NCBI GenBank assembly: GCA_964573255.1
Contig: CAZNJB010000008.1
Span: forward strand, 33,711-97,710
Length of the DNA: 64,000 nt
Source of the DNA: CAYNUJ01 sp964573255
Lineage (GTDB): Bacteria; Bacteroidota; Ignavibacteria; Ignavibacteriales; Melioribacteraceae
Reading direction: 5' to 3'
Below are positions 43,220 through 52,553 of the stretch, in pieces (position 1 is the first letter of the stretch; every line of letters starts with the position of its first letter). The position numbers were made by a program, and so were the translations under genes. The notes beneath the pieces were generated by a model. The model made no database searches. It saw only the letters and a program-made list of their open reading frames with translations, and was not told the DNA's origin.

Positions 43220-43813
43220 TTGAAAAAAGAATTTGATTATAGAGACTTATTGCAACCTGAAAATATGATTCACCTTTATGCTCAGGGTGCGTTCCCGATG
43301 GCAGATGATAAGGGAGCGATTAATTGGTATCTACCGGAAATACGTACAGTTATTCCCCTCGATAATTACAATACACCACGTTCATTGAAACAATTTATGA
43401 AAAAAAATCATTTCGAAATTATTTACGATAAAGATAAAATAGATATAATCAAAGAATGCGCAAGACGAGAAAAAACTTGGATTACTGAAGAGTTAATAGA
43501 AGCATATAAAAAACTTGATGAACTCGGACATATTCATAGCGTTGGTGTTTACCGGGATAATAATTTAGTTGGAGGATTGTATGGAGTAACTTTCAGGGGG
43601 GCGTTCTTTGGCGAGTCTATGTTTTCCAGAGTTACTCAAGCATCTAAAGTTGCACTTTATCATTTAATCGAGCATTTAAACCGTAAAGGCTTTGTCCTTC
43701 TCGATGTTCAATATATGACTGATCATTTAAAAATGTTTGGTGCTGTCGAAATTTCATTTGAAGAATATCTTAATCTTTTATTAAAGGCTTACGGAACGAT
43801 AACAGAGTTTTGA
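43220..43813 (+). CDS. aat: Leucyl/phenylalanyl-tRNA-protein transferase
   Basis: Aat attaches Leu or Phe to proteins with N-terminal Arg or Lys and so marks them for ClpAP degradation. The 197-residue product has YAQGAFPMADDKGAINWYLPEIRTVIPLD, CARREKTWITEELIEAYKKLDELGHIHSVGVY, GGLYGVTFRGAFFGESMFS and LLDVQYMTDHLKMFGAVEIS, all family signatures. The start must be TTG at 43220: a stop codon lies three codons upstream in frame and no ATG precedes the conserved region. Length is slightly shorter than the 230 residues of E. coli Aat, lacking part of the N-terminal arm. Confidence 0.93.
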   Translation: MKKEFDYRDLLQPENMIHLYAQGAFPMADDKGAINWYLPEIRTVIPLDNYNTPRSLKQFMKKNHFEIIYDKDKIDIIKECARREKTWITEELIEAYKKLDELGHIHSVGVYRDNNLVGGLYGVTFRGAFFGESMFSRVTQASKVALYHLIEHLNRKGFVLLDVQYMTDHLKMFGAVEISFEEYLNLLLKAYGTITEF

Positions 43814-44075
43814 TAAACAATTTTTTATTCCGGATATGTGGGCGCCATACTTCAACTGCCAAATGCAAAACAGGAAAAGAAGAGCCGAGATCTTACGTTA
43901 TATCGCAATGAGGAATTTTTACTTTTGGAATTAGAAGTTGTTTGAATTTCAGGTTCAATTAATTTATCGAAGAGTATTCCGGATTTTTCTTTTTAGTAAT
44001 TCTTGTAATTTCAGTTTATTTATTCTTTATAAATAAAGAAATGATGCAAAGAAGAATGTGAGGAAAAAGGTAGAG

Positions 44076-44095
44076 GGGAACCGAAAGGCTCCCCT
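44076..44095 (-). terminator. Terminator of trxB
   Basis: AGGGGAACC-GAAA-GGCTCCCCT forms a hairpin with a tetraloop and, on the minus strand, is followed by ACCTTTTTCC. It lies just past the trxB stop codon. Confidence 0.7.
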
Positions 44096-44101
44096 TAATA
44101 T

Positions 44102-45052
44102 TTATGCTAATTCATTTTCTTCCAAATATCTCTGGGCGTCTAATGCTGCCATACAACCTGTTCCGGCTGCAGTAACAGCTTGACGGTAAGTCTTATCAGC
44201 AACATCACCTGCGGCAAAAACACCTTCGATGTTGGTTTTAGTGGATCCGGGTTGAACAATCAAGTAACCCGTTTCATCCATTTCCAATTGTCCTTTGAAT
44301 ATATCGGTATTCGGCTTGTGACCAATTGCTATAAATATACCGTCCACTTTTATTTCCCTGGTAGAACCGTCTTTAGTGTTTTCCAAAATTGCACCGGTAA
44401 CTTTTTTATTCCCCATCACTTCTTCGCCGAGAATTTCTTTAATAACGTGACTCGTTATTAAAGTTACCTTTGGATTTTTCTTAACTCTTTCAGCCATAAT
44501 TTTCGAAGCGCGGAATTCATCTCTTCTATGTACAAGAATTACTTCGGAAGCAAATTTGGTCAAGTAATTAGCTTCTTCCATTGCGGTATCGCCGCCGCCT
44601 ACTACAATAACTTTCTGATCCTTGAAGAAGAAACCGTCGCAAGTAGCACAAGCGGAAACGCCATAACCTTTATATGCTTCTTCACTCGGAATACCAAGCC
44701 ATTTTGCGGATGCTCCGGTAGCAACAATTACCGCATCTGCAGTATGAAGCTCACCTTCAACTTTCAATTCGAAAGGTTTTTTAGAAAAATCCACTTCATC
44801 TACAGTCTTAAAGAAACAATTAGCACCAAATTTAGTAGCTTGTTTTCTCATTACATCCATCAATTCCGGACCTTGAATACCGTCAATGAATCCGGGATAA
44901 TTTTCAACTTCGGTGGTGATTGTTAATTGTCCACCTGGCTGCATTCCTTCGAATACAACCGGCGCTAAATTCGCTCTTGCAGAATATAATGCAGCCGTTA
45001 ATCCGGCTGGACCTGATCCTATAATCGCAATTTTGTGGTGATTATCTCCCAT
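44102..45052 (-). CDS. trxB: Thioredoxin reductase
   Basis: TrxB uses NADPH and FAD to reduce thioredoxin in the cytoplasm. The 316-residue product has the FAD motif IAIIGSGPAGLTAA, the redox pair CATC (C135 and C138, the same numbers as E. coli TrxB), the NADPH motif VVGGGDTAMEEA and VFAAGDVADKTYRQ near the C terminus. I chose the ATG at 45052, since the upstream ATGGAG supplies GGAG as its ribosome site. It stands alone and is followed by a hairpin terminator. Confidence 0.96.
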   Translation of the reverse strand: MGDNHHKIAIIGSGPAGLTAALYSARANLAPVVFEGMQPGGQLTITTEVENYPGFIDGIQGPELMDVMRKQATKFGANCFFKTVDEVDFSKKPFELKVEGELHTADAVIVATGASAKWLGIPSEEAYKGYGVSACATCDGFFFKDQKVIVVGGGDTAMEEANYLTKFASEVILVHRRDEFRASKIMAERVKKNPKVTLITSHVIKEILGEEVMGNKKVTGAILENTKDGSTREIKVDGIFIAIGHKPNTDIFKGQLEMDETGYLIVQPGSTKTNIEGVFAAGDVADKTYRQAVTAAGTGCMAALDAQRYLEENELA

Positions 45053-45277
45053 TTTTATCTCCATATTTTGAATACCATTTTACTAATTTTTACTATTAAA
45101 CTTAATAAATTTACAAACATTATTTTTTACTAGTTATGTTAGATACTTTACACTCCTAACAGTTTCAGAATATTGCAAACACCTACAAATTGTCGTGAAT
45201 TGCGCCATTATTTGCTTTCAAAGACTTAATTTTTAACCGATATACGTTTAATTACTAAATTTATCAATTAAAAGTAC

Positions 45278-46213
45278 TTAGATTAAATCTTTGCTCGATT
45301 CAAGAAATTTTGCATTTCGTTTCATCCCTTTGAGTCGCGCTCTATTTATTGGACTAACGGCAAATCTCTTTTTAAATTGAGAGTTGGTCATCTCGCTTAT
45401 TTCATTCAAGTTTAGCTGCATATTCGGTGTATCAAAAAATTCTTCAACTCTGGTAGCCTGTGAAAACTTTCCATTCCAAGGACAAACATCCTGACAAATA
45501 TCGCATCCAAACAGCCAATTATCTATTTTATCCTTAAATTCTTCTTCAATTTCCCCTTTGTTTTCTATTGTTAAGTAGGAAATACATTTATTCGCATCGA
45601 CCACATAGTTTTCCACAATTGCACCGGTAGGACAATTATCGATACAAGCAGTACAACTTCCGCAATGATCAGTAATGATTTTACTGTAATCAAACTCCCT
45701 GTTACAAATTATATTTGCAATAAAGAACCAGCTTCCAAAACTCCTATTTATTATATTTGAATGTTTTCCCATCCAGCCCAATCCAGCTTTTACAGCCCAA
45801 GCCTTATCCATTACCGGACCGGTATCCACATATGATTTCGCGGAAAATTCCGGATCGATTTCCTTCAATTCGTCAATTAATTCTTCAAGTTTTTCCCATA
45901 TAATGAGGTGATAATCTTTACCCCAGGCATATCTGGAGACTTTTCCGGCACCTTCTTCCAACTCGATATCTTTATCCACATAATAATTCATACCGAGTGA
46001 AATAACGCTTACTGCATCAGGCAATATTTCCCTTACGTCTTTTCGTTTCTCAATATTCCTCTCCATATATGCCATGCCGGCATTATATTTTCTTTCAAGC
46101 CATTCGTTTAGATGCTCTATTTCATCGGTTAAAGAATCAGCTTTAGTAAACCCAACTAGATCGAAGCCCTTTTCTTTTGCGTGATGAATGACGATTTCGT
46201 TGGTTAGTTTCAT
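45278..46213 (-). CDS. queG: Epoxyqueuosine reductase QueG
   Basis: QueG reduces epoxyqueuosine in tRNA to queuosine with cobalamin and two 4Fe-4S clusters. The 311-residue product has the N-terminal substrate/cobalamin region (SVISLGMNYYVD, KDYHLIIWEKLEELI, DTGPVMDKAWAVKAGLGWMGKHSN) and the ferredoxin-like cysteines CGSCTACIDNCPTGAI with CDICQDVCPWN. Length is typical of the short form without HEAT repeats. It follows the Rieske gene by 7 bases on the same strand and is the last gene of the MBL-Rieske-queG run. Confidence 0.93.
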   Translation of the reverse strand: MKLTNEIVIHHAKEKGFDLVGFTKADSLTDEIEHLNEWLERKYNAGMAYMERNIEKRKDVREILPDAVSVISLGMNYYVDKDIELEEGAGKVSRYAWGKDYHLIIWEKLEELIDELKEIDPEFSAKSYVDTGPVMDKAWAVKAGLGWMGKHSNIINRSFGSWFFIANIICNREFDYSKIITDHCGSCTACIDNCPTGAIVENYVVDANKCISYLTIENKGEIEEEFKDKIDNWLFGCDICQDVCPWNGKFSQATRVEEFFDTPNMQLNLNEISEMTNSQFKKRFAVSPINRARLKGMKRNAKFLESSKDLI

Positions 46214-46220
46214 CGGTAAT

Positions 46221-46613
46221 TTACCAATTTAATTCGTGCTTAAACACTTTTATATAAACATCGTTACCCTCAATTTTAACATCATAACAGTCCAATCCTC
46301 TTCTGCCTTCTCCCATAGTTCCGTCTTTTAAATTAAACTCCCAACCGTGAAGAGGACATACAATTTTTCCATCTTCTATAAAACCGTCATAAATCATTGC
46401 TGCTTTTTGATGAGGGCATACATTGCTTACCGCGTGCACATTACCATTCACCTTAAATAATGCCACGTCCACATCGTCTACCATAAATCTTTTACCGACG
46501 TTTTCTTTTAAATCGTCTAATCTGCAAATTTTAACAAACTCGTTCAAATCGTTTCCTTCAGTTTTCATAATTGTAAATTTATTGTGAAGACTATTTTTCT
46601 TAATCATATTCAT
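46221..46613 (-). CDS. Rieske 2Fe-2S protein
   Basis: A 130-residue cytoplasmic Rieske ferredoxin. The cluster motifs are CPHQKAAM (C-x-H) and CPLHGWEFNL (C-x2-H), giving the usual two Cys and two His ligands. The fold is that of the small nitrite reductase (NirD-like) or biphenyl-dioxygenase-type ferredoxins. The first ATG directly follows the upstream MBL gene stop; a second ATG 15 codons in (MKTEGND) is also possible and would start nearer the conserved domain. It probably feeds electrons to a partner such as QueG or an unseen oxygenase; the partner is not evident. Confidence 0.85.
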   Translation of the reverse strand: MNMIKKNSLHNKFTIMKTEGNDLNEFVKICRLDDLKENVGKRFMVDDVDVALFKVNGNVHAVSNVCPHQKAAMIYDGFIEDGKIVCPLHGWEFNLKDGTMGEGRRGLDCYDVKIEGNDVYIKVFKHELNW

Positions 46614-47459
46614 TTAAGTTAATTTATCAAATTTTTCCGTAAGCACAATTCCTTTTTCGTTACGGGTCACTTTTCCTGCCAAGCAATATGGATCATGTTC
46701 AAAGTATAATATCCAATCTTCTTCAACCGCTTTCGAAAGAATTTCCTTTTTTTCTTTGACGGTAACAATGGGCTGAAGATCATATCCCATTACATAAGGA
46801 ATTGGGATATGCGATGATGTAGGGAGTAAATCCCCACAAAACAATAACGTTTGGTTTGAATCGGAAATTTTCACCATTTGTTGAGCAAAAGTGTGACCGT
46901 TAATAATTATAAATTCAATCTCATCGTCAAATTCGGTCGTTTCTAATAATTGAAGAACACCTTCGGAAATAAGCGGTTCGAACCTTTCCTTTATGAAACT
47001 TCCTCTATCTCTGTCGGATGGGTTCATCGCCCAATCGAAATGCTCTTTTTGTATATAGTATTTTGCATTTGCGAATGCCGGTATCCATCTCTCGTTCTCC
47101 AATTTCGTTGAACCGCCGGTGTGATCGAAATGAAGATGAGTAAGAATAACATCTGTTATATCTTCGGCGGAAACACCAACCTCTTCCAAAGATTTCTCCA
47201 GATAACTCTTTTCATTCTGTAAATCGTAAATTTTATAAAATTTATCATCCCAAAATTTACCGACACCGGTATCTATCAAAATGTTTCTTGTATCACTTTT
47301 AAGAAGCAAACATCTTACTCCCAATTTTATTCTATTCTTTTCATCAGCAGGGTTTGTTCTTTCCCATAGTGGTTTGGGTATAATTCCGAACATTGCACCA
47401 CCGTCAAGTCCGAATGTTCCCGTTTCAAGCGGATGGAGAGTATATTTGCCGATCTTCAT
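46614..47459 (-). CDS. MBL-fold metallohydrolase
   Basis: A 281-residue metallo-beta-lactamase-fold hydrolase with the zinc motif THLHFDHTGG (HxHxDH), further histidines in IINGHTFAQQ, LLFCGDLLPTSSHIPIPY (Asp bridge) and YFEHDPYC. Members include glyoxalase II-like and quorum-quenching lactonases; the substrate is not readable. ATG at 47459. It is the first gene of a three-gene run with the Rieske protein and queG; the run has no obvious promoter in the 338 bases upstream. Confidence 0.85.
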   Translation of the reverse strand: MKIGKYTLHPLETGTFGLDGGAMFGIIPKPLWERTNPADEKNRIKLGVRCLLLKSDTRNILIDTGVGKFWDDKFYKIYDLQNEKSYLEKSLEEVGVSAEDITDVILTHLHFDHTGGSTKLENERWIPAFANAKYYIQKEHFDWAMNPSDRDRGSFIKERFEPLISEGVLQLLETTEFDDEIEFIIINGHTFAQQMVKISDSNQTLLFCGDLLPTSSHIPIPYVMGYDLQPIVTVKEKKEILSKAVEEDWILYFEHDPYCLAGKVTRNEKGIVLTEKFDKLT

Positions 47460-47797
47460 ATTCTTTCCTTTTAATTAAAATTATAGAATCAAAGATAATA
47501 AATAGGAATTCGATTCGGAAGCAGGTATTTCCTATCAGATATTATGCTACGAAATGGAAGATTCGCTTTCTTACAAGTAAAACAGTGTTAAATATGACGT
47601 TTTATAGAATGTGAGCTGATTATGTTGTAAAAATGCAGAGTTTGTTTTGATATGTAAGTTGAATTCGAGGGCAAAAATACAAGTAATTTATTTCGGTAAA
47701 ACGATAAAGCTTTAATAATGCTGATTCAATTAAAACTGCTAGCCATCAAAATGAGAAATAAAAAAAGAGCCGGCAATTAACCGGCTCTTAAATTCAA
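47460..47797. other. Intergenic region with a terminator at its right end
   Basis: About 338 AT-rich bases between the MBL gene (start) and the Oar-like receptor (3' end). Apart from the strong terminator at 47765-47789 no element is recognised. The promoter of the MBL operon must lie in the left half. Confidence 0.5.
47765..47789 (-). terminator. Terminator of the Oar-like receptor gene
   Basis: AAGAGCCGG-CAATTAA-CCGGCTCTT is a perfect 9-base-pair stem. Read on the minus strand it is followed by TTTTTTATTTC, a typical U-run, just past the receptor stop codon. Confidence 0.9.
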
Positions 47798-50700
47798 TTA
47801 GTTGAATATATATCTCAGTCCTAACTGCATCTGCCATCTAGATAAGATACTCGGATCATCAACAAATGTAGTTTTTGCTGTTCCTCTGTAATTAAAGACT
47901 GGTGCACCGTCGGGAATACTGTTTCCCGGGTCGGAATCAAATTCAACCAGTTGCAAGGGAGAAGTTGCGGCAGAATTTGCAACCTTGCGAACACCCCAGT
48001 TGGAGTTGAGTAAATTGGGAACATTCAAAATATCCAAGCTAAGTTGGAATGTATGATCAGATCCACCCAAATTGAATGTGAAGTCCTGAAGTATTCTCAT
48101 ATCAAGATTGAAATACCAAGGATTCAACAATCCGAATCTTTCGGCTATTTCTCCTCTATGTTGACTTAAATAGTCGTCCTGTTCAATGAATGCATTCAAT
48201 TTATTCCACTGTTCATCTGGAGTAATAGTGTTACCGGCTTCATCGGTATAAGGGGCAAGATATATATCGTTTTTATCTCGCGGAATATAAATTAAGTCGT
48301 TACCCGCTTGTCCGTCGCCGTTAACATCACCGGAATAAACAAATGAATACCTATTACCACCCGCTCCGGCAAATCTGTTTCCTTGTCCAACTTCGACGAA
48401 CACACCGAAACTGGTAGCCAATGTTTTATTCCATTCTTTTCTATAAGTAAAGCTGCCGATAAAGCGGTGTCTCTGACCAAATTCCGAATAACTAAGTTCG
48501 GGTTTGTTCGGATCACCTTTTACCGGATTTTCAGCCCAAAGAACAGATGCTATTTCGGTCGATTTCATCAAACTTTTCGCTTCGGTAAAACTGTAAGCAA
48601 GCATTGCATTCAAACCGAAATCGAATTGCTTGCGAAACTGAGCTGTAAAATTAAAGTTATAACCTTGATCAGAATTGTCGATTACATAAGCACCAGCACC
48701 GCCGTCGGGATTAAGTTCGTTATTACCTGCACCGCCAAAATATGGGCGTCCATCGGGCAAGTATCTTTCAGGTTTTTTCAAATCGGCATTTCTTACATAA
48801 ATAGAATTAATGTCTTTTCCATAAATTACTTCCAATGTGCCAAGCCAACCGCCGGGAAGAATTCTATCGACTGCAAGGTTCGATGTCCACACTTGAGGCC
48901 ATTTAAAATCTTCAGCCATAGCGTTCAAATCGAAAGATTGAGCCAATGTAGATCCATCTTTAGTGTAAATAGGATCGCTGGCAGGATATAAATTAGGATT
49001 AGCACCTGGATTAGAGATATTATTTCCAATCCACACAAAAGGTAATCGGCCGGTAAATATACCGGTACCACCGCGTAATTGTGTTATTCTATTTCCTGAA
49101 ATGTCCCAGTTAAATCCGATTCTCGGAGAAAACAACGGAATAACTCCTGGAAGTTTACTCTGATCAACCGTTTCAGGTTGATCGTTTTCATCCAGTAATG
49201 TTAATCCTCTCGAATAAGGGTTATCCACCGGTTCTGTAAAATACATCGGCATATCAACTCTTAAACCAAAGGTAAGACTTAATCTGCTCGAAGCTAAATA
49301 TTCATCCTGTGCATAAAAGGCTAACTGGGCAACTTCAATAAATTCGCCTTTATAAGGTCCGGAACCCACCATTCCTCTAAGATTAATCGGGTTACTCGGA
49401 TCAGTTTGCGCAAAGAAATCGGCTAAGCTGAAAAATGTAGAACCGTTAGGTATTCCATCACCTTCAAAATCTACAAAGTATGGAAGGAAGAATACACCGT
49501 GACGGAAAATATTGAAGGAGTTGAAAAATTTGTAATATTCAAATGTTGAACCTAAGGTAAAAACGTGTTTGCCGTAGTAATAATTGAAGTTATCCGTTAA
49601 TTGAAGTACATCCTGATCCAGAATATTATGGATGGAAAACGGTTCGTGTCCAATAGTAGTATAAGTTACGCCGTTTTCTGCAATATCGATAGTCGGGAAA
49701 GGTTCACTTTTAGGATCTCTGTAATCTCTGAAACGATTGTAACTTGCAAAAAATCTATTGGAACCACTTCTAAAACGACTGTTCAATTCCAATGCGAATG
49801 AATTCAATCTGTTATTAATTCTATACCCGGAGTTTTGGAATGGAAGTGAGTTTTCATTCGGACCGCGACCGGTTCCGTTTGGACTTAACACAAATGGATG
49901 CGGAGGAAGCTGTCTTCTTGCATCCAATCTGTTATAACGAAAAGTCAGGTTATTATCAGTATTAATGTTCCAGTCTATTTTAACGAGTAATTTTTCATTT
50001 TCCGTATTGTTTATATAACCTTCGTAAGGACCGGTTTCATATCCGTAAACTTCTTTCATTCTTCTACGAATTGAATCCATAACACTTGCACGAACGCGGG
50101 ATTCCCCGAAAGTGATATTTCCATCACGGTCGGCAACAAAATTTGAACCGGGATCCTCTCTTCTTTCAATCTCTCCGTTAATATAAAAGAAGAGTTTGTT
50201 CCTTATAATTGGTCCTGAAGCTGCGAAACCACTTTGGTTGTATGTTAAAGAAGGATTCGCAACAACTTTATTTCCGCTTACTTCATTGCCAATCATACTT
50301 TCGTTACGGAAAAAACTATAAAGTGAAGCTCTGGGATTATTGGTTCCACTTTTAGTTACGGTATTAATACCAGCACCCGTAAATCCGCCTTCCCTTACAT
50401 CGTAAGGAGCTACAGATACTTGAACCTGCTCAACCGCATCATAAGGGACCGGTTCGGCATTTGCCTGTCCGCCTGGTGCCGGATCGTCCAAACCAAAAGG
50501 ATTATTGAAATAAGAACCGTCTAATGAAATACTGTTATAGAGCCAGTTTTTACCTCCGAAACTGAAGTTGCCATCACTTCGTGGATCTAATCTGGTTAAA
50601 TCCCTAGTACTTCTTTTGATTGATGGTAATTCCTGGACTTGTTTGGCATTTACGTAAGTTGCTGCACCGGTTCGATTACTGTTCATTACTTCATGTTGTT

Positions 50701-51079
50701 CTGCTGTTACAGTAACTTCTCCCATTTCAACTGATCGATTTCTTAAATTGAAATCGAGTCTGAGTTTTTCACCTAAACTAAGGTAAATATTTTCCTTAGT
50801 TTGTGGTTCGAAACCGACATAAGATACTGTGATCTTATAAGGACCGCCAATTTTTAAATTGGGCAAATTATAAGCTCCGCTTTCACGCGAAGATGTACCG
50901 TATTGAGTGCCGCTAGCTACGTGCACTGCAATTATATTTGCTCCGGGTAGTGGATCGCCATCTGTATCGTTAATTATACCATTAATTGATGCCGTGGTAA
51001 CACCCTGTGACCAAATATTGGAATTAGTTAAAATGAATATTGCAAGGAATGCAATTAAAAGGTGTGTGTGTTTTCTCAT
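47798..51079 (-). CDS. Oar-like TonB-dependent outer-membrane receptor
   Basis: A 1093-residue outer-membrane protein: signal peptide (MRKHTHLLIAFLAIFILTNSNIWSQ), an N-terminal carboxypeptidase-regulatory-like (CarboxypepD_reg) domain (about 30-120, ASINGIINDTDGDPLPGANI, GFEPQTKENI), a plug domain (about 125-240, ATYVNAKQVQELPSIKRSTRDL) and a barrel ending in aromatic LQLGLRYIFN. This is the Oar layout known from Myxococcus and common in Ignavibacteria. A likely role is uptake or display of large substrates. A CRP-type palindrome lies 36-51 bases before the start, so catabolite or redox control is plausible. Confidence 0.9.
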   Translation of the reverse strand: MRKHTHLLIAFLAIFILTNSNIWSQGVTTASINGIINDTDGDPLPGANIIAVHVASGTQYGTSSRESGAYNLPNLKIGGPYKITVSYVGFEPQTKENIYLSLGEKLRLDFNLRNRSVEMGEVTVTAEQHEVMNSNRTGAATYVNAKQVQELPSIKRSTRDLTRLDPRSDGNFSFGGKNWLYNSISLDGSYFNNPFGLDDPAPGGQANAEPVPYDAVEQVQVSVAPYDVREGGFTGAGINTVTKSGTNNPRASLYSFFRNESMIGNEVSGNKVVANPSLTYNQSGFAASGPIIRNKLFFYINGEIERREDPGSNFVADRDGNITFGESRVRASVMDSIRRRMKEVYGYETGPYEGYINNTENEKLLVKIDWNINTDNNLTFRYNRLDARRQLPPHPFVLSPNGTGRGPNENSLPFQNSGYRINNRLNSFALELNSRFRSGSNRFFASYNRFRDYRDPKSEPFPTIDIAENGVTYTTIGHEPFSIHNILDQDVLQLTDNFNYYYGKHVFTLGSTFEYYKFFNSFNIFRHGVFFLPYFVDFEGDGIPNGSTFFSLADFFAQTDPSNPINLRGMVGSGPYKGEFIEVAQLAFYAQDEYLASSRLSLTFGLRVDMPMYFTEPVDNPYSRGLTLLDENDQPETVDQSKLPGVIPLFSPRIGFNWDISGNRITQLRGGTGIFTGRLPFVWIGNNISNPGANPNLYPASDPIYTKDGSTLAQSFDLNAMAEDFKWPQVWTSNLAVDRILPGGWLGTLEVIYGKDINSIYVRNADLKKPERYLPDGRPYFGGAGNNELNPDGGAGAYVIDNSDQGYNFNFTAQFRKQFDFGLNAMLAYSFTEAKSLMKSTEIASVLWAENPVKGDPNKPELSYSEFGQRHRFIGSFTYRKEWNKTLATSFGVFVEVGQGNRFAGAGGNRYSFVYSGDVNGDGQAGNDLIYIPRDKNDIYLAPYTDEAGNTITPDEQWNKLNAFIEQDDYLSQHRGEIAERFGLLNPWYFNLDMRILQDFTFNLGGSDHTFQLSLDILNVPNLLNSNWGVRKVANSAATSPLQLVEFDSDPGNSIPDGAPVFNYRGTAKTTFVDDPSILSRWQMQLGLRYIFN

Positions 51080-51111
51080 AACCTCTCCCTATGTGAGTGG
51101 TAAATTTATTT

Positions 51112-51133
51112 TTTTGTGACCGATGTCACAAAA
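51112..51133. promoter_or_regulatory. CRP/FNR-family operator (TGTGA-N6-TCACA)
   Basis: TGTGACCGATGTCACA (51115-51130) matches the TGTGA-N6-TCACA consensus of CRP exactly; the arms extend to TTTTGTGAC...GTCACAAAA. It lies about 36 bases before the receptor start codon and about 235 before the divergent DHS-like gene. The regulator itself is not in the window. The match is clear; the identity of the bound protein is an inference. Confidence 0.7.
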
Positions 51134-51365
51134 TAGAAAATATTTTCCAAAATGAAAAACAGCAACTAAAAACAATTAAATTGAGGATTCGTTATCCTAA
51201 TTAGTAATTTTTATTGCTAGCTGAATTGTTAAAAAATATATAAGTTCTATCGAAACTATATTTTTACTAAATTCCGCTTGCAGACATTTTTTTTTGTCAA
51301 GTCATTTATTACATTACTACCTGTCTAAAAATTAATTATAAGAGAAATACAACAGGAGAAAATTA

Positions 51366-52406
51366 ATGGCGAGTAAAAGTGATTACTTAAAAGACGTAAT
51401 AAAGCATATCGATATTAAACAGCAAAATGTGGTTCCTCTAGTTGATGCAATGGGAAATATGGCTTTTTCCGCCAGGGATTTGCACCGCGCTGCCGAAATA
51501 TTTGAAATGATGGTTAAAGACGAAGATACTACTGTAATATTAACACTTGCCGGAAGCCTTTTCAGTGCGGGATTAAAAAAAGTAGTTTTTGATTTAATCG
51601 ATAATAATATGGTTGATGCGATTGTATCTACCGGTGCAATTATGGTGGATCAGGATTTCTTCGAAGCACTTGGATTTAAGCATTATATCGGTTCACCTTT
51701 TGTTGACGATAATGAAATGAGAGAACTTCATATAGATAGAATTTACGATACATTTATCGATGAAGACGAACTCAGAATTTGCGATGATACTACTGCCGCA
51801 ATATTCGATAGTTTGGAACCCCGTGCTTATTCTTCGAGAGAACTGCTCTGGCATTTCGGAAAATATCTTGATGAAAACGGTGGTCCTAAAGTTGACGATT
51901 CCGTAATTTATGCAGCGTACAAAAAGAATGTGCCTATTTTTGTCCCTGCGTTCTCGGATTGCTCAGCAGGATTCGGAATTGTAATGCACCAGACTAAAAA
52001 TCCAGACAAGCACGTTTCTTTCGATTCCGGTAAAGATTTTCTTGAGTTGACTCAAATAAAATTAAACAGCAAAGAGACCGGAATTTTCATGATTGGCGGA
52101 GGAGTTCCCAAGAACTTCACACAGGATATTGTTGTAGCTGCGGATATTTTACAAGAAGACGCACCGATGCATAAATACGCCGTTCAAATTACAGTAGCCG
52201 ATGTTCGCGATGGAGCACTTTCTTCATCCACATTAAAGGAAGCAAGTTCGTGGGGTAAAGTTGAGACTACTTTCGAACAAATGGTTTATTCCGAAGCTAC
52301 CATTGCAATGCCATTGATCGCAGGATATGTTTATCATAAAGGTGTTTGGAAAAACCGTAAACCTAAAGAATTAACAAAGCTATTTACAAAAGTTACGGTT
52401 GATTAA
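51366..52406 (+). CDS. Deoxyhypusine-synthase-family protein
   Basis: A 346-residue protein of the deoxyhypusine synthase family: NAD-binding region (LAGSLFSAGLKKVVFDLI, DAIVSTGAIMVDQDF), and the catalytic lysine region FMIGGGVPKNFTQD with Lys249 in the place of the active-site lysine that carries the butylamine group. The ATG is preceded by AGGAG 7 bases upstream. Bacteria lack eIF5A, the substrate of the eukaryotic and archaeal enzyme, so bacterial members probably act on another amine acceptor, such as spermidine/putrescine to form homospermidine; that is not shown here. It is monocistronic and followed by a terminator. Confidence 0.88.
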   Translation: MASKSDYLKDVIKHIDIKQQNVVPLVDAMGNMAFSARDLHRAAEIFEMMVKDEDTTVILTLAGSLFSAGLKKVVFDLIDNNMVDAIVSTGAIMVDQDFFEALGFKHYIGSPFVDDNEMRELHIDRIYDTFIDEDELRICDDTTAAIFDSLEPRAYSSRELLWHFGKYLDENGGPKVDDSVIYAAYKKNVPIFVPAFSDCSAGFGIVMHQTKNPDKHVSFDSGKDFLELTQIKLNSKETGIFMIGGGVPKNFTQDIVVAADILQEDAPMHKYAVQITVADVRDGALSSSTLKEASSWGKVETTFEQMVYSEATIAMPLIAGYVYHKGVWKNRKPKELTKLFTKVTVD

Positions 52407-52436
52407 CCGAATCAATAAACAGAAACTTGAAGAAGA

Positions 52437-52464
52437 TTAAAGCCGGATGCAAGTTCGGCTTTAA
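52437..52464 (+). terminator. Terminator between convergent genes
   Basis: TTAAAGCCG-GATGCAAGTT-CGGCTTTAA has a 9-base-pair stem, followed by TCTTAATTTCTTG. It follows the DHS-like gene by 30 bases and may act on both strands, since the rRNA methyltransferase gene converges from the right. Confidence 0.8.
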
Positions 52465-52553
52465 TCTTAATTTCTTGATTTGAAATCTTTGTCATTTTAA
52501 AATATCAACTCAGAAAATTTCTTATATCCGGAGGTTTAATATTTTGCAGTTTT

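Noticed and set aside
43814..44075. Possible remnant gene after aat
   Set aside because: Translations in three frames are broken by stops and show no family similarity; only the trxB terminator is supported there.
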